Shown in pieces: positions 32,241-44,200 of a DNA stretch of 64,000 nt. Positions within the stretch are counted from its first letter, which is position 1. Each line of letters opens with the position of its first letter. The translations under genes were made by a program, and so were the position numbers. Origin of the DNA: Symsagittifera roscoffensis (Eukaryota; Xenacoelomorpha; Acoela; Convolutidae); NCBI RefSeq assembly GCF_963678635.1, contig NC_087062.1, positions 75,944,349 through 76,008,348 on the forward strand, read 5' to 3'. A model generated the notes under the pieces. That model worked only from the letters and a program-made list of their open reading frames with translations, was not told the DNA's origin and made no database searches.

Positions 32241-35200
32241 ATGGGCGATCGATTCATCAAAGACATTCTGCCGAACATTCTTCCTGGCATCACTATTGTG
32301 GAGGAACTCGGAAAGTAAGATCTCTTTCCATAGCCCATTTTTCTACGCATCTTTAAAAATATCTTATTTATGACCGTTTATGTACCAAATACCCCCTTCA
32401 GAAGAAATTTGGCATCGTTCGTGCAAATAGCAAAATTAACAGAGTTTTGTTTTTAGAAAAGGTATCGGGTTACATTACTCAGCAAAATCACGCATACATC
32501 AATTTTTTTAAACAATTTTGAAGTCTACTCTATTTGGTGCAGTAAATCAGGAGATGACGTTATCTTCGGGTTTATTTAGGCGATTGGATTGGTTGTTTGG
32601 ATCAGTTCATTTTAAGTTTATCGAAGGCAATGAAATTGATAGCTTCAATTGCCGTTCCATTAATGTAAAGCAATGATGACATTCGTCCTTTTTATTTTAA
32701 GGGGCGCCAGTGCCGTTGTCTACAAGGCCAGAGATGCGGCACTCAACAGAACATATGCTTTGAAAGTGATTCAAAACATTAATCAGGTGCTGCCTTTTCT
32801 TTCCTTTGTAATCAATGTAGGTGCGTCTAGTGGTTGTTTAGGAAGTATTGAGCTTTTCATTGTGTTTCAGGAAGACCCTTTAATTCCGGTTCGTTTCTGA
32901 TTGCGGTCACTAATTTCTGAGGCGGTTACCAACTAACACGAATACTGTCATTATTTGAACTAAAAATATTACGGTTTTTCTAACTCCCTCAATGATAAAG
33001 TTTGCGGGTGCTAAATTACTTACCCTTGATGCTTTGGTGTCATAGACATCGTAACTTTTACTTTTTGCATTTTGCTGATAAAGAGTCGATGAACGTAGTA
33101 GTTCAGACTCTTATAAAGGTACGAATGATTTCATTTTTTGTTTTTTCAGGAAGTCTTAATTTGTTCAGGCTCAAATTTACTTTTTCGCGGTTTGTTTTCT
33201 GATTTCTTTTTAAGGTCATTCTTGTTAAAAGGAAGGCAAACTCCACTATCGAACACCAAAAGTTAAAAGGCCACGAGAAACGTGATAGATTTCTAGTTTC
33301 GAAAATCGAATTTAGTCTTCAGATTTCCCAGTGAAATAAAAAATTTACCTATTGATCCAGTTTTATCAAATTGGTTTAATTTTATCGAAAAAGTGTCAAT
33401 CATCAATTGTTCTAGAAAATCATAGAGCTTTAAAGGCATCTATTGGTTTCTCTGAAATTTGGAAGTTGAGATGCTTTCAAAAAAACAAGTCATTGTTTTT
33501 CTGTCTAATTGCGTTTAATCACTCTTTTCCAACTGTCTGTTGGCTATGTTAATAAGATTGTCACAGTCTGTGTTTGAACAACAGAACTCTTTAATTGCCC
33601 ATGATGGTTTCTAAGCACTTGGGTATTTCAGGCATCCAAAGACAACTTCAAGCGGGAAAAGGACATTCTGCTAACTGTCAATCACCAGAACGTCGTAAGT
33701 CTTTGAAATAAATTTTTTGGTTGATAGGACGAGACAATATTTATTTCTCAAAAAAAATACTAACTATAAAAACGGAACAGTGGACGTTTAAATCTTTTCC
33801 GTTCCCCAATGTCATGAGTATTTCTCAATCTCACGATGCTGTATTTTTTGCGGTAAATAGTTGAGTTGTTTGTTAAGATAAAGCTGTACCAAATAGTGGA
33901 GTTTGAGGACGCAGCTGCATTGCTACTAGAGTACGCATCAGGAGGAGAGCTCTTTGATAGGTACGTTATTTTTGCGAAGTGTGTGAAATCAGTATAACTT
34001 TTGAGATGATGCTTGTAATCATTTTCAGCTGAAATAGGTATGCCTATTCAGTTTAAAAAGTGACAAGGATAGACGGTTGCTGCGCAAACAGCAAATAACC
34101 TTCCGATCGAAAAATGTTTTTTTAAAAAAAAAAGATTTGTTAATTTTTTCCAATATTTGTCTACTCTTGCGATTAGCCAGGGTGTTGCAACCGGGTACTA
34201 GACTTTTCCCCGTAAAAATCTTTGTTCGCAGAATTTGCGCGTGAAAATTTTACACGTGTTTTACTTGCTTTATATAAATTCAAATTCAATCAACCATCTG
34301 GAGCATCTGGTTTAGAGGGAACGGTGGATGGCCAACAAGTCGGAAATCAGATAACCATGTCAAGAAGCCGAAAATTAAAATTATTATACAACATAAAAAC
34401 ATTGCCACTGTTGTTATGCAATTATTACGTGATTCTGGTGTAATTCACTTTATTCTGATGTAATTTCGGCTTCAAGATATGACAGTCAATTGAATATCCA
34501 CCAAAGGGAACTCACCTGCTTCAGACGGCAAAGGTTTGTTGTTCGATCTCGGCCGTTTTTCTGCAAACAAGAGTTTTTGTTCCTTTTCGGACTAGCGTCG
34601 GTCTTTTTTGTCGTATTAGTTCTCGCAGCCCGATTGTCAAGTATCAGCTTTCTTCGAAGTTACTGTAATACCCATGCCGCAGACGACAAAGCTCGGGAGT
34701 CAGTCGTGACGGGATTCCAGTCATGACCTGTTCATTTTGTAAACTGAAAATTTTTTGGCTATTTTTACTAGAGTTTTCCACGTAAACAACATTGTTTACA
34801 AAATACTGCTGCAGTTACGTTCAAGTGCAGGCTGCAATGACATGCTCATCAATTTCATAAAAATTCAAATGAGAAAAAATTTGCCAGCAGCATATGAAAT
34901 TTGGTCCAAATGGGGTCTTTAGAATGATTTGGAAGGAAGAGTTCGGAAAATCAATCTGGTCGGCCTAAAAAGGTCGACAAAATTTTCGATTTTTAAAAAT
35001 TCTTTCCGCTCGGCAAAAATCCTAGCTCCTCCCCTGGTGTCTATCGTATTCCTTGTCATGGTATTGCAACCAGTTACTAATTTTGCTTTCAGAATGGCCA
35101 ATTTAAAGGAAGTAATTAGAAATGGTAACTAACTCGTGTATAACATGCATCTTACAAGTGTCATGGCATATGTAGGGCTTTGTTTTTGTTCTGTATGCGG

Positions 35201-38200
35201 TACATGCAATTTCTTGAAAATAAGATTTTTCTTCCAAAAAGTTTTGGCTCATTTTCATCTAATTGGATGTCGACCTTTCGTTTCTCGGCTTGTTTACTTA
35301 ATGTTTTTTTTTCTATTAATTTTAGTCAATTTTATCAAAATTAAACTGATTCAAATTGGACAATATTTTTGGAAAAGCTTAAGTTCAACTAACCGAACGC
35401 TCTTTAAAAAGTATCAGTTTTTTTCAATAATTTGTTTTTTTGTCAAAAGTTTACTCGCTGTTTATTTTGTGGAATGGTTTAATCATCGTATCTTTTTTGG
35501 TGAAGGCAATCGAAATCATGGTGTATGTACAATTTACTTAATATAGTCTTATAATCAGTTTTTTTGTCAACTGTTTTTCTATGTCGGATTAAATGCTGTG
35601 TAGCCTATATTACTGGCAACGGTAACGTTTTTAAGGAATAGGCTCGGGTTTAGAAATCTCCAATTGCTTTCAGATCAGAAAAAATTAAACGGAAAACTCA
35701 TAATCTTTCCTTAAAATTTTGCTTTAATTGTTTTCAAAAGAGAAAATAGTCTTTGTTCCGGTTTATATCGGCGAGATTTGTATTTAATCATATACTAGTG
35801 CAGTTGTTTTGCTTTTTTGTTTTTTGTTAACTTTTTCGCAATAATGACGACCTATTCAGATGATAGTTTCTCTGATGATGCACACAATGTGCGAAAGCGC
35901 TCAGAAATAAACATTAATTATATGCTTTGTTTTTCAACGTTTGAAAATGTCAAGGATTCTTGTTAATCGCTATTTTTCTTGTTATTTTTTGTGTTTCTTA
36001 CGTTCTATACAGTTTTCGAAACTCAATTTTGAGCGGTGTAAATTTGTTTGGTTTTTGTTTATTAATTACGAAACGTTTCTATAAGTAACGAAAGAACGGG
36101 AAAATATATTTCTTTATCTGCATGGCTTTTTGTTCATTTTTTGTCTTTTGCTTTGTATTTGGTGTCTAGCCACTTAGTGTCTTAATTGTGTTAAGATGTG
36201 ACAAACTTTGTTGTTACTAGGTTCAAGGTAAAGTCACATGGATTTTTTGAAATATCGCTAAAATATTTTCGAAAAATCCAAAAGTTTCTCCTTAAATTTT
36301 GCTTTCTAAAATCAAATTTCGCTCTATGGTGTATCGGCCTAAATTTTCCGCTTAGTTTCATCAGCACGCACTTTTTGTGTTATGTTAGCTTGTTTAAAAA
36401 TTGAAGAATACCATATTTCAATATTTATAATATTGCAGGTAACTGTTTCATAGTTTTGTGTGTTTCACATAGAAGGATTTTTAGATTTAATCGGTTTAAT
36501 TTTGTTATATTGTTTTGGTTGCCGTTTATTCTGTTGTTTGAGAAACAAAATCGGTCAAAGTATTTTTGTGTGCTTCGGAGATGACATAAAATTTCGAAAT
36601 TTTGAGTTTTCTGAGACGTACGAAAATTTTGGGTGGTTTATTGCGTTTTGACTGGTGACTTTTGATTACCTCTGCCATTCTTTTTTTTATAGAGCATCGC
36701 AAAAGGTGCGAATCTCTGCTTCATCTCTGTGTATAAGATTCTGAAAGCAAAAAGCTTTGATTATGATATTTTATCGGCGAGTAACTTGTTGATAGTCTTC
36801 CAACTGACTGTTGGCTAAATTTATTAAATATGAATCACTACTCAAAGTGCTTTAATTGATGCCACTTTTGATATCTCCGAGATTTATCCAGGGTAATCAA
36901 TTTTAGCTTGAAAACTTTCCCATAGTTTCTTTCCATTCCCCGAGAGTTCTCGGACCAAAATCAATATAATTAAATCTAATCAACATAAAAAGCACCATTT
37001 TATGATTAAGACATTCAGTATCGCCCAAGTTTGCTAACATTTTTGTTACCACTAATAAAAAATAAGTAGCCAAGGGCTCATTATTATTGTTCTGCAAAGC
37101 CGATTTTTGTAGCTATAGCTATCTTTTAGAATTGTGGAGAAGACGTGCTACTCTGAGCATGACGCGGCCGAATGCATCAAGGAGGTTCTTCTCGGTCTTC
37201 AGGTTAGTTCTGTTGAAAGCCTGCATGATATAAATGCTGGTGTAAAATCTTCAATATTATCCCACTTCTCGAGACAGACCTGATTTTTAAAAAGGTAATC
37301 GGTTGCTGTGCAAGTAGCACAGAATGTTCCACTACATTTACATTTGCTATCAAATTGGTAAATAATTATAGTTAGACCTTAGTGGTCTCGTGTAAATGAT
37401 TTACTGGGAAGCGGTTGGTAGCTAGATAGAAACCCACTGCTACAAGGTACTTTTCCGGGCTCATTAAAAGTCGATGAACGTAATGAAGACCTTTATATAG
37501 GTCGTGATGATTTTTGTTTTTTTTTCCCGGAAAAGTCTTAAATTATGTTCACGCTCTTTTTTTGCAGTTTCCAATTTGAATTTTTAAAACAAGTTCATTT
37601 CCTTTCTTAAAAGGAAGACAAACTCCATTATAGAACAGCAAAAGTGTACAAGTCACGAAAGACGTGTTCGAATTCCAATTTCGTGCGTGGATGTTTATTT
37701 GTTATTTTTCAGGTTTCCCTCCCAGCGATCCAGTTTTCTCAAATTGAGTCATTTTATCAAAAAGCTCTCAATCAAAAATTGTTCTTGAAATTCAAGAAGC
37801 TGTAAGGCCATATATTTTTTACCTTGAAATTTAAATTTTTTTTTACAAAATAAGTCAGTTTTCTTTCTGTTTCCTTTCGTTCATTGACTCTTTTCCAACT
37901 GTCTGTTGGTTTTGCTTTCATTTAAGGCGTATCTATTTTTTTCTTGATTCCTTAACCCTTTTCTCCGGTTATTGCTTAATTGTTTGCTTAGTGCAGCTTG
38001 ACTTCTGTGTTTGAAATGACATTTTGGAATTAGAAGATTGAATAAAAAAATTTTGCGATGCCTACAATAGCGTAAAATGTCAAATCTACGAAAAGTGTCT
38101 TCTTGTTTTTTGTGCCTTCTATTAAAAAAGAATTGCGTTCAAGTTTTCTAAGAAACGCATCAATGATATGTACCCTCTGTAAATGCAATTTTCACTCTCT

Positions 38201-41200
38201 GCTGAATCCTAAACGTGTTTTCATCTCGAATTAAATTTTTGGTTTAATTTCAGCATATACATGACAAAGGAATTGTGCACAGAGACTTGAAGCCGGAGAA
38301 CCTTCTGTATGAAAACGAGTCTGAAGAATCGCCTTTGAAAATTGGTAAGTTTGCCGTATTGTCTGTTCTTATTCCGAATTTCGAAGAAATGTAACTGAAT
38401 ATTTGTGCTCATTACTAAGAGTAATGAACGTAGTGAAGACTCTTATATAGGTCATGCTGATTTTTTTTGCTTTTTTTTCCAGTAAAAAGTCTAAGAAGTC
38501 TCTAATAACTACAGATGTGCATTCATACATATTGATGCATTGATGAATGCTCTTAGTTGTATATGCACTTTTTGGGTTCAATTGATTTTCATCTTGTGAA
38601 AGTGACGTAAAAAGCTCTCTTCAAATACGAATGTAGAAATGGCGCAAAAATTCGTGAACGATTTCTAGTTTCGAAAGTGGAATTTAATTTTTCAGATTCT
38701 CAGTGGAATAAAACTTTACCTGTTGTATCAGTTTTCACAAGCTGGGTTAATCTAATCAAAAAAGCGCCAATCATAAATCTTTCTAGAAATTCAAAGAGCT
38801 TAAAAATTCGAAAGTTGAGATTTTTTCAACAATGTCAGTGTTTTTTGTTCCGACTTTCGATACGAAAGTAACGGAATATTTGTGCTCGGGGTGGGTTTTT
38901 TTTTCTTCAGACAAATTTCGACTTTTTAACTAGCCATTTTTGATGGAATTTTTTTTTATCATTCAAAAGGTATTGTTATCCTGAGCCTAAATTTGAAAAG
39001 ATATTTCACCTGTGATCATTTTTCGTAAAGTTATGAGGGTTTAAAGATTGCCATTTTGGCAATTTTGACCAATTTGGGACAATTAACGCGCGATAATTCG
39101 CGCTATTAACGCGTAAGCGGAGATTTAATCCGTCTTCTAAATCGTTCTAAATTGGTTGAACGAAGCTTATGTGCCATAATTGATTTGTTACAAGGAACGA
39201 AATCTATCTTTTTGTACTTTATATGGCGTGTGGGGGGATGATTTTCATAAAAAAATTTCAAATTTTAGAAAAAAAAATTTTCATTTCATTTTATTTCTTT
39301 TAATTTTTTATGTTATTACTGCTGCTCCATAAACCTTAAAAGGCAGCCGGAACATTCAGGGCTTCGCCCTGATACGAGCAGTCTTGTTTTATGTTTACTT
39401 GCGTCCATTACTCTTTTCCAATCTTCGAGTGGCTATGGTCTGAAAGATATTGATGCCGAGGGCTGAAAATTAAAAATAGATTTTTGCCTAGTAATGATTA
39501 AAGTGTGGTCAACTAAGTTTTAATATTTTGAATTTGGGACTATTTTAACGACTATAATTCAAATTGGGATGGTTAGAGCGCGATATATTTTGTCCTGTCA
39601 GCGGAAAATTGAGTTCTTCGGAATTGAACTAGGGCAGGCAATTTGCTCTTAATAATAAGTAAGTGGACGCAAAATTTTCCACTTTGTACTGAACAAACAT
39701 AGCATGTGTCGGGATAAAAGTTTGAAAAAATAGTCAAATTTTCTATTTTTTTATTCGAACATTAAAAAAATGTCAATCAAAAAGCTTCTGATCAATATAA
39801 GAGGGCAGTCAGAACATTATGGGATTTTACTTTATACGTTTGTATTTAAGCTGGTAACTTAAAATGAATAGTTGTATTGAATAAAAGTGAAAACATTTTA
39901 CTAAATAGCTCGACAATTGTAATGGTCTCAGCTCTGTTAGCGGTTTTTTTATTTGTTTGCTTTAGCTGATTTCGGGCTCGGAACAATTATGAAAGAAGGC
40001 TCGCATAAAATGTACACCATCTGTGGAACCCCGGGATACTGCGGTAAGCATTATGTTTGAGTTGAAAAACTTGGCTACATCGAAAAACTCTTTAAACTCT
40101 TTTTTTTCCTAATATGAAGCTGCGAAGTCTTAAAAAATAAAGTGGTAAAAATTAAAACTATAGGGATAGCAAGTGGATGTAAGATTAGAGATATTCTTTT
40201 TTATTTCACTGGAGCACTTTTAGGGTAATGTTTGAAGCAGAAGTTAATGGAAAGCTATTTGGATTTAGCTAATGTCATTGAATGTGACTTTTCCTTTTGT
40301 ACTAGATATCCCAATGTCAGTATGAATGTTTCTCACCAAAAGTAAGTCCTCCTCCGCCTCTCTCTCCTAATCATCATGCCCAGCAGTCAACAGTCAATCT
40401 ATTTTCTTTCATTACGTTTATTAAGTTCATATGCCTTGTCATTTTTAATTAATTATCCCATATTGCATCATTCTTAATCGTGTCTATGCCTGGTATTAAA
40501 AATCATTTTTGAGCTAAAAATGGATAATAATTGTTTTGTAAATTAAAACTTTTGTTAGTAACACTTATTTGATGCTTGCATTCGTTGATTGAAGGCAAAT
40601 GCTAGTCTTGGATATCTAAGGTAGAGATCGCTTTACATAATTTTTGTACTTTCCAATAAATTTTGTTTTAATTAACTGTTTTCGATAGGTATGGTGATAT
40701 CTGTAATATATTTGGTAAATTGGTTAGTAATGCTTTTAAATTGACTTCATGTGCAAAATAGCGATATTGAGCTGTAGAAGCAAGGTGGCAAAAGTGAAAC
40801 GATGCAATTTAATCTTGATAAGATTTTTAATCATAATAAATCCGAAAACTAAGCTGGCTGTGGTTAAAAAGATAGAATCAACAATTGAATGAATTGAAAC
40901 TACAATTGATTGCAGAAAGGTCAAATGTCTTGGATTTTGTTCCGACTTCTTCGTGAGATGGAAGGAAAATATGGAGAACGGTGTTTTTCCTGACGGATTT
41001 TAATTACCTCAAAGAGAGCTCACAGGGGTAGTGTGGTATCCTCTTAAAGCCCCATTGGCCGTTACTAGGTTCCCGAAAGATCAAAAAAGTTGTCCCTGTG
41101 CCGAGAAAAACTAATATAAAAAAATCGGATTGCAGACTAATTTTCAATTGTCAGACCTATTTCGTTTTTATTGGTATTTAACGCTCGCCGCCGGACCATA

Positions 41201-44200
41201 AAGATTTCTAACCTAAAATTATCACCTAAATTTTTGGTAAAGTTATGTGGTTTGTAGCAAGCGGCTATTAATGTTTTATATATTTTTTGTTTTGCTTAGC
41301 TCCCGAGATCCTGTGTAGTGTCGGCTATGACGAGAAGATAGACGTATGGTCAGCGGGAGTCATTCTCTACATCTTGTAAGTTCAACTAATTGGCCTTGGC
41401 AAAAAATCTTTGACATAAATGAAACTAAGTAGGCGTAATTTATTCTCGTAATATGTCAAAAGTGAACGTTCTGGGTACCTTTACTGGAAGTTTTGACTGA
41501 AAAATGTCAAGTATGCCGAAAATCAGTCAAAACCTTCCGAAAAGGTGCCCAGACAGTTCACGTTTTACAGACAATGAGAATAACTCAAGCCTAGTTAGTT
41601 CCAATCCCGTTGATATCAGAGAGTCCCGAACATTCTGAATAACTATGCTGAGAACTTGAAAATTGGCAAGAATTTTTATAACAAATGTTAGATTTGCGTC
41701 CGGGACACTGATGACGATAAACGATAGAAACAGGGGCGGATCTAGGATTTGGGTCGGCAGGGGTCAAATTCCTGAAGAGGGGAGGTCCCCCCACTTTTAA
41801 TTTTTAATTTTAAAAGTCAACAAATATAAAGTTTGTTGCCAATTTTGTAAAACAGAGTTCGGCACCTTTAATTGTCTAGAACTCTAATTCAACGGTTTTT
41901 TGAACGCGTGGATACCTTTGCTCGGTTGATAACATTCATTTGCCGCTCGCTGTAATGTTGGAAATAAATCATATCTGTTCATCCATCGTTCATATCTTCT
42001 GATGTCTTTATTGACAATGATGAAGTGTTTTTGCGTTTGAGGCCGCATGAAAAAGTGGTATCATACAGCAATAGATTCCGAAACAAATTTTGAAAAAGTC
42101 GACCAGAAAGCTTGTGACAAACTGTTTTGTTGGTGTTGCAGATTGTGTGGCTATGAGCCGTTCAGTGACGAATCGGACGATGACAAAGTGATGTTCAAGA
42201 AGATCCTCAATGGCGCCTATGAGTTCCATGCTCCCGAGTGGGACGAAATTTCAGAATCTGCTAAGGTACTAAAGAACCACGTATCATGTTTTTGTAAATG
42301 TAAATTTACGAGGTGAATTTTACTTATTTAGGTCAAGTGTATTTGATTTTTGTCAAAAAACCAATTCAAAACCTTTATTTAGGCAGAGGTGGAGTAGAGA
42401 CAAAGTCTCGGGGCCCAAACCAGTTGTTAACAATGAGGCAGCCCCAAGAAATTAACGACAAAAAAACCGGCTCGACTCAGCCCGAAATTTTTCTGTATAG
42501 CCTGAAAATTTTTTTTTCTGAAAAAAAAAGAATTTCTGAAAAAAAAACATTACAATTTTTTCCAACTATCAATCAGCAAATTCATTTTGCTTGCTAGTAA
42601 TCGAGAGGTCGTAGGATTGATTCCCGCGGTATACCCGTTTTGTGCAGCTTGATAGCAAAGTTTTACAAAATAAAATTTGTCCTACTGATTAGGCATAGGG
42701 CCGAAAATGGCTCGAAAGATATGTAAATAACAAAAACTAGGCCCTGACCCAGACAGTTCCACCTCTGTATTTAGGTCAGGTTTTTTTTCAAATTTCATTT
42801 TGGAAAAAGTCTCAAAAATTGGTCACGCTCATATATTTTTTTTGCTGTTTACACTAGCCAGCTTTAGAGCGTACTATTAGTATAAACCTTTTTTTTTCAA
42901 CTTAACTCGCTAAAAGAAGTGTTCATTGGAAGTTTGCAGTTATTTGGCGGCAATTTTTCTTTAATCACGATCTGTAGCATTGGAAATTTCATAGCATCTG
43001 TTCTCTGCTTTGTGGGAAGCATTTGTGATTTTTTAACGCATGCGTGGCTAGTGTGTGAGACTCATATATTCTAGGTCGCAGATCGATGTCGAGACTTAGC
43101 CAAATTTCATGATTCGATGTTTGTTTTTACTTTTTTCACTTCATAGAGCTGCTTTTTTTGCATGAACTCGCTAGTGTTTGCGAAGTTTTATTAGGTTAAT
43201 TTAATCAAAGTTTCATATCCAGAAGTTTCGTGTAATTCAAAGTGCTTCAAGGTGATGTATTTTTGAAAAGTCAGATTGAAAAAATCAAGGAAAATGATTG
43301 AGCTCGGAGATTTGTTCTTTTTTGTGTGGCAATGAAGAATAAGTTCAAAGATTGAAAACAAAATGAACGTAAGTTATAATTTAATATTTTCACTGGGTTC
43401 AAATGATTGAGTCATAGTGATTAAGATTTGGTCGAGTTAATGATATTTGAATTTTTTGAGTCTGGCTACTTTTTGTCCTCTGCACATTTAAAAAATATAT
43501 ATTCGTATTTTTGTTCGTCTTTGATGACTTTGGGAAAATTTTGTTGATGAGGGGTTGATTGTTTTTCACTCATTGTTAGCAACTCTTTGTCAAATCTGCT
43601 CTTTGTCAAATTTCGGCTGCTTCCAATACTTCTGTCCTCGAAATACCAATACTTCTGTCCTCGAAATAATTTAAGGTCCATTGGCTTTCTTCAAATGCTG
43701 TACCCTGAAAAAGCTGTAACACAGCGGGGACGTCTTCTAGGTGAAGAAATGCTTTTGAGAGAAGTATTCGAATAAGCTCAGAAATTTAAAGCCAGACTCT
43801 GTGAAAGAAACTCTTTTTGACCGCTCTAATGGATAGCAGTTTTTGAGTTTCACAGAGCGACTTAAAAACAGTGGTAAAGTGTCGTTGGGGCTCAACTTTA
43901 ACGGAAGCGACAATACTATGAACCATTTTTATCCGAAAGCAGAGCGTAAAGAAAGGGTATAAAGGCATCCTTCAACCGAAATGTGTTGTTTACAAAATTG
44001 GTAGTTCACCTAAGGATAGCAGTCGAAAGTTTTAAAACGCACAACCGACCATGTGATAGTGTATGTCTAGCCTAGCACTGCTCCTCATCGTGAGTAATTC
44101 AGTCAGTGAATCTAGTTCTTTTTTTCGCGATGAGCTCTATTTACAGCTAGTTCTTGGTGAATGAAGAGCTGTTGTTCGGTTCATGTCAAGCAAGGCTCAA

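Noticed and set aside
34490-34560. tRNA-like stretch in kinase intron 4
   Set aside because: Only the B-box region (TTGTTCGATCTCGG) is suggestive. There is no A box or stem support, so it was not listed as a separate element.
35136-35546. Open frame of 136 codons in a kinase intron
   Set aside because: It is T-rich, giving Phe/Leu/Ile-rich protein without recognisable motifs, and lies inside an intron of an intact gene. Chance frames of this length are expected in such sequence.
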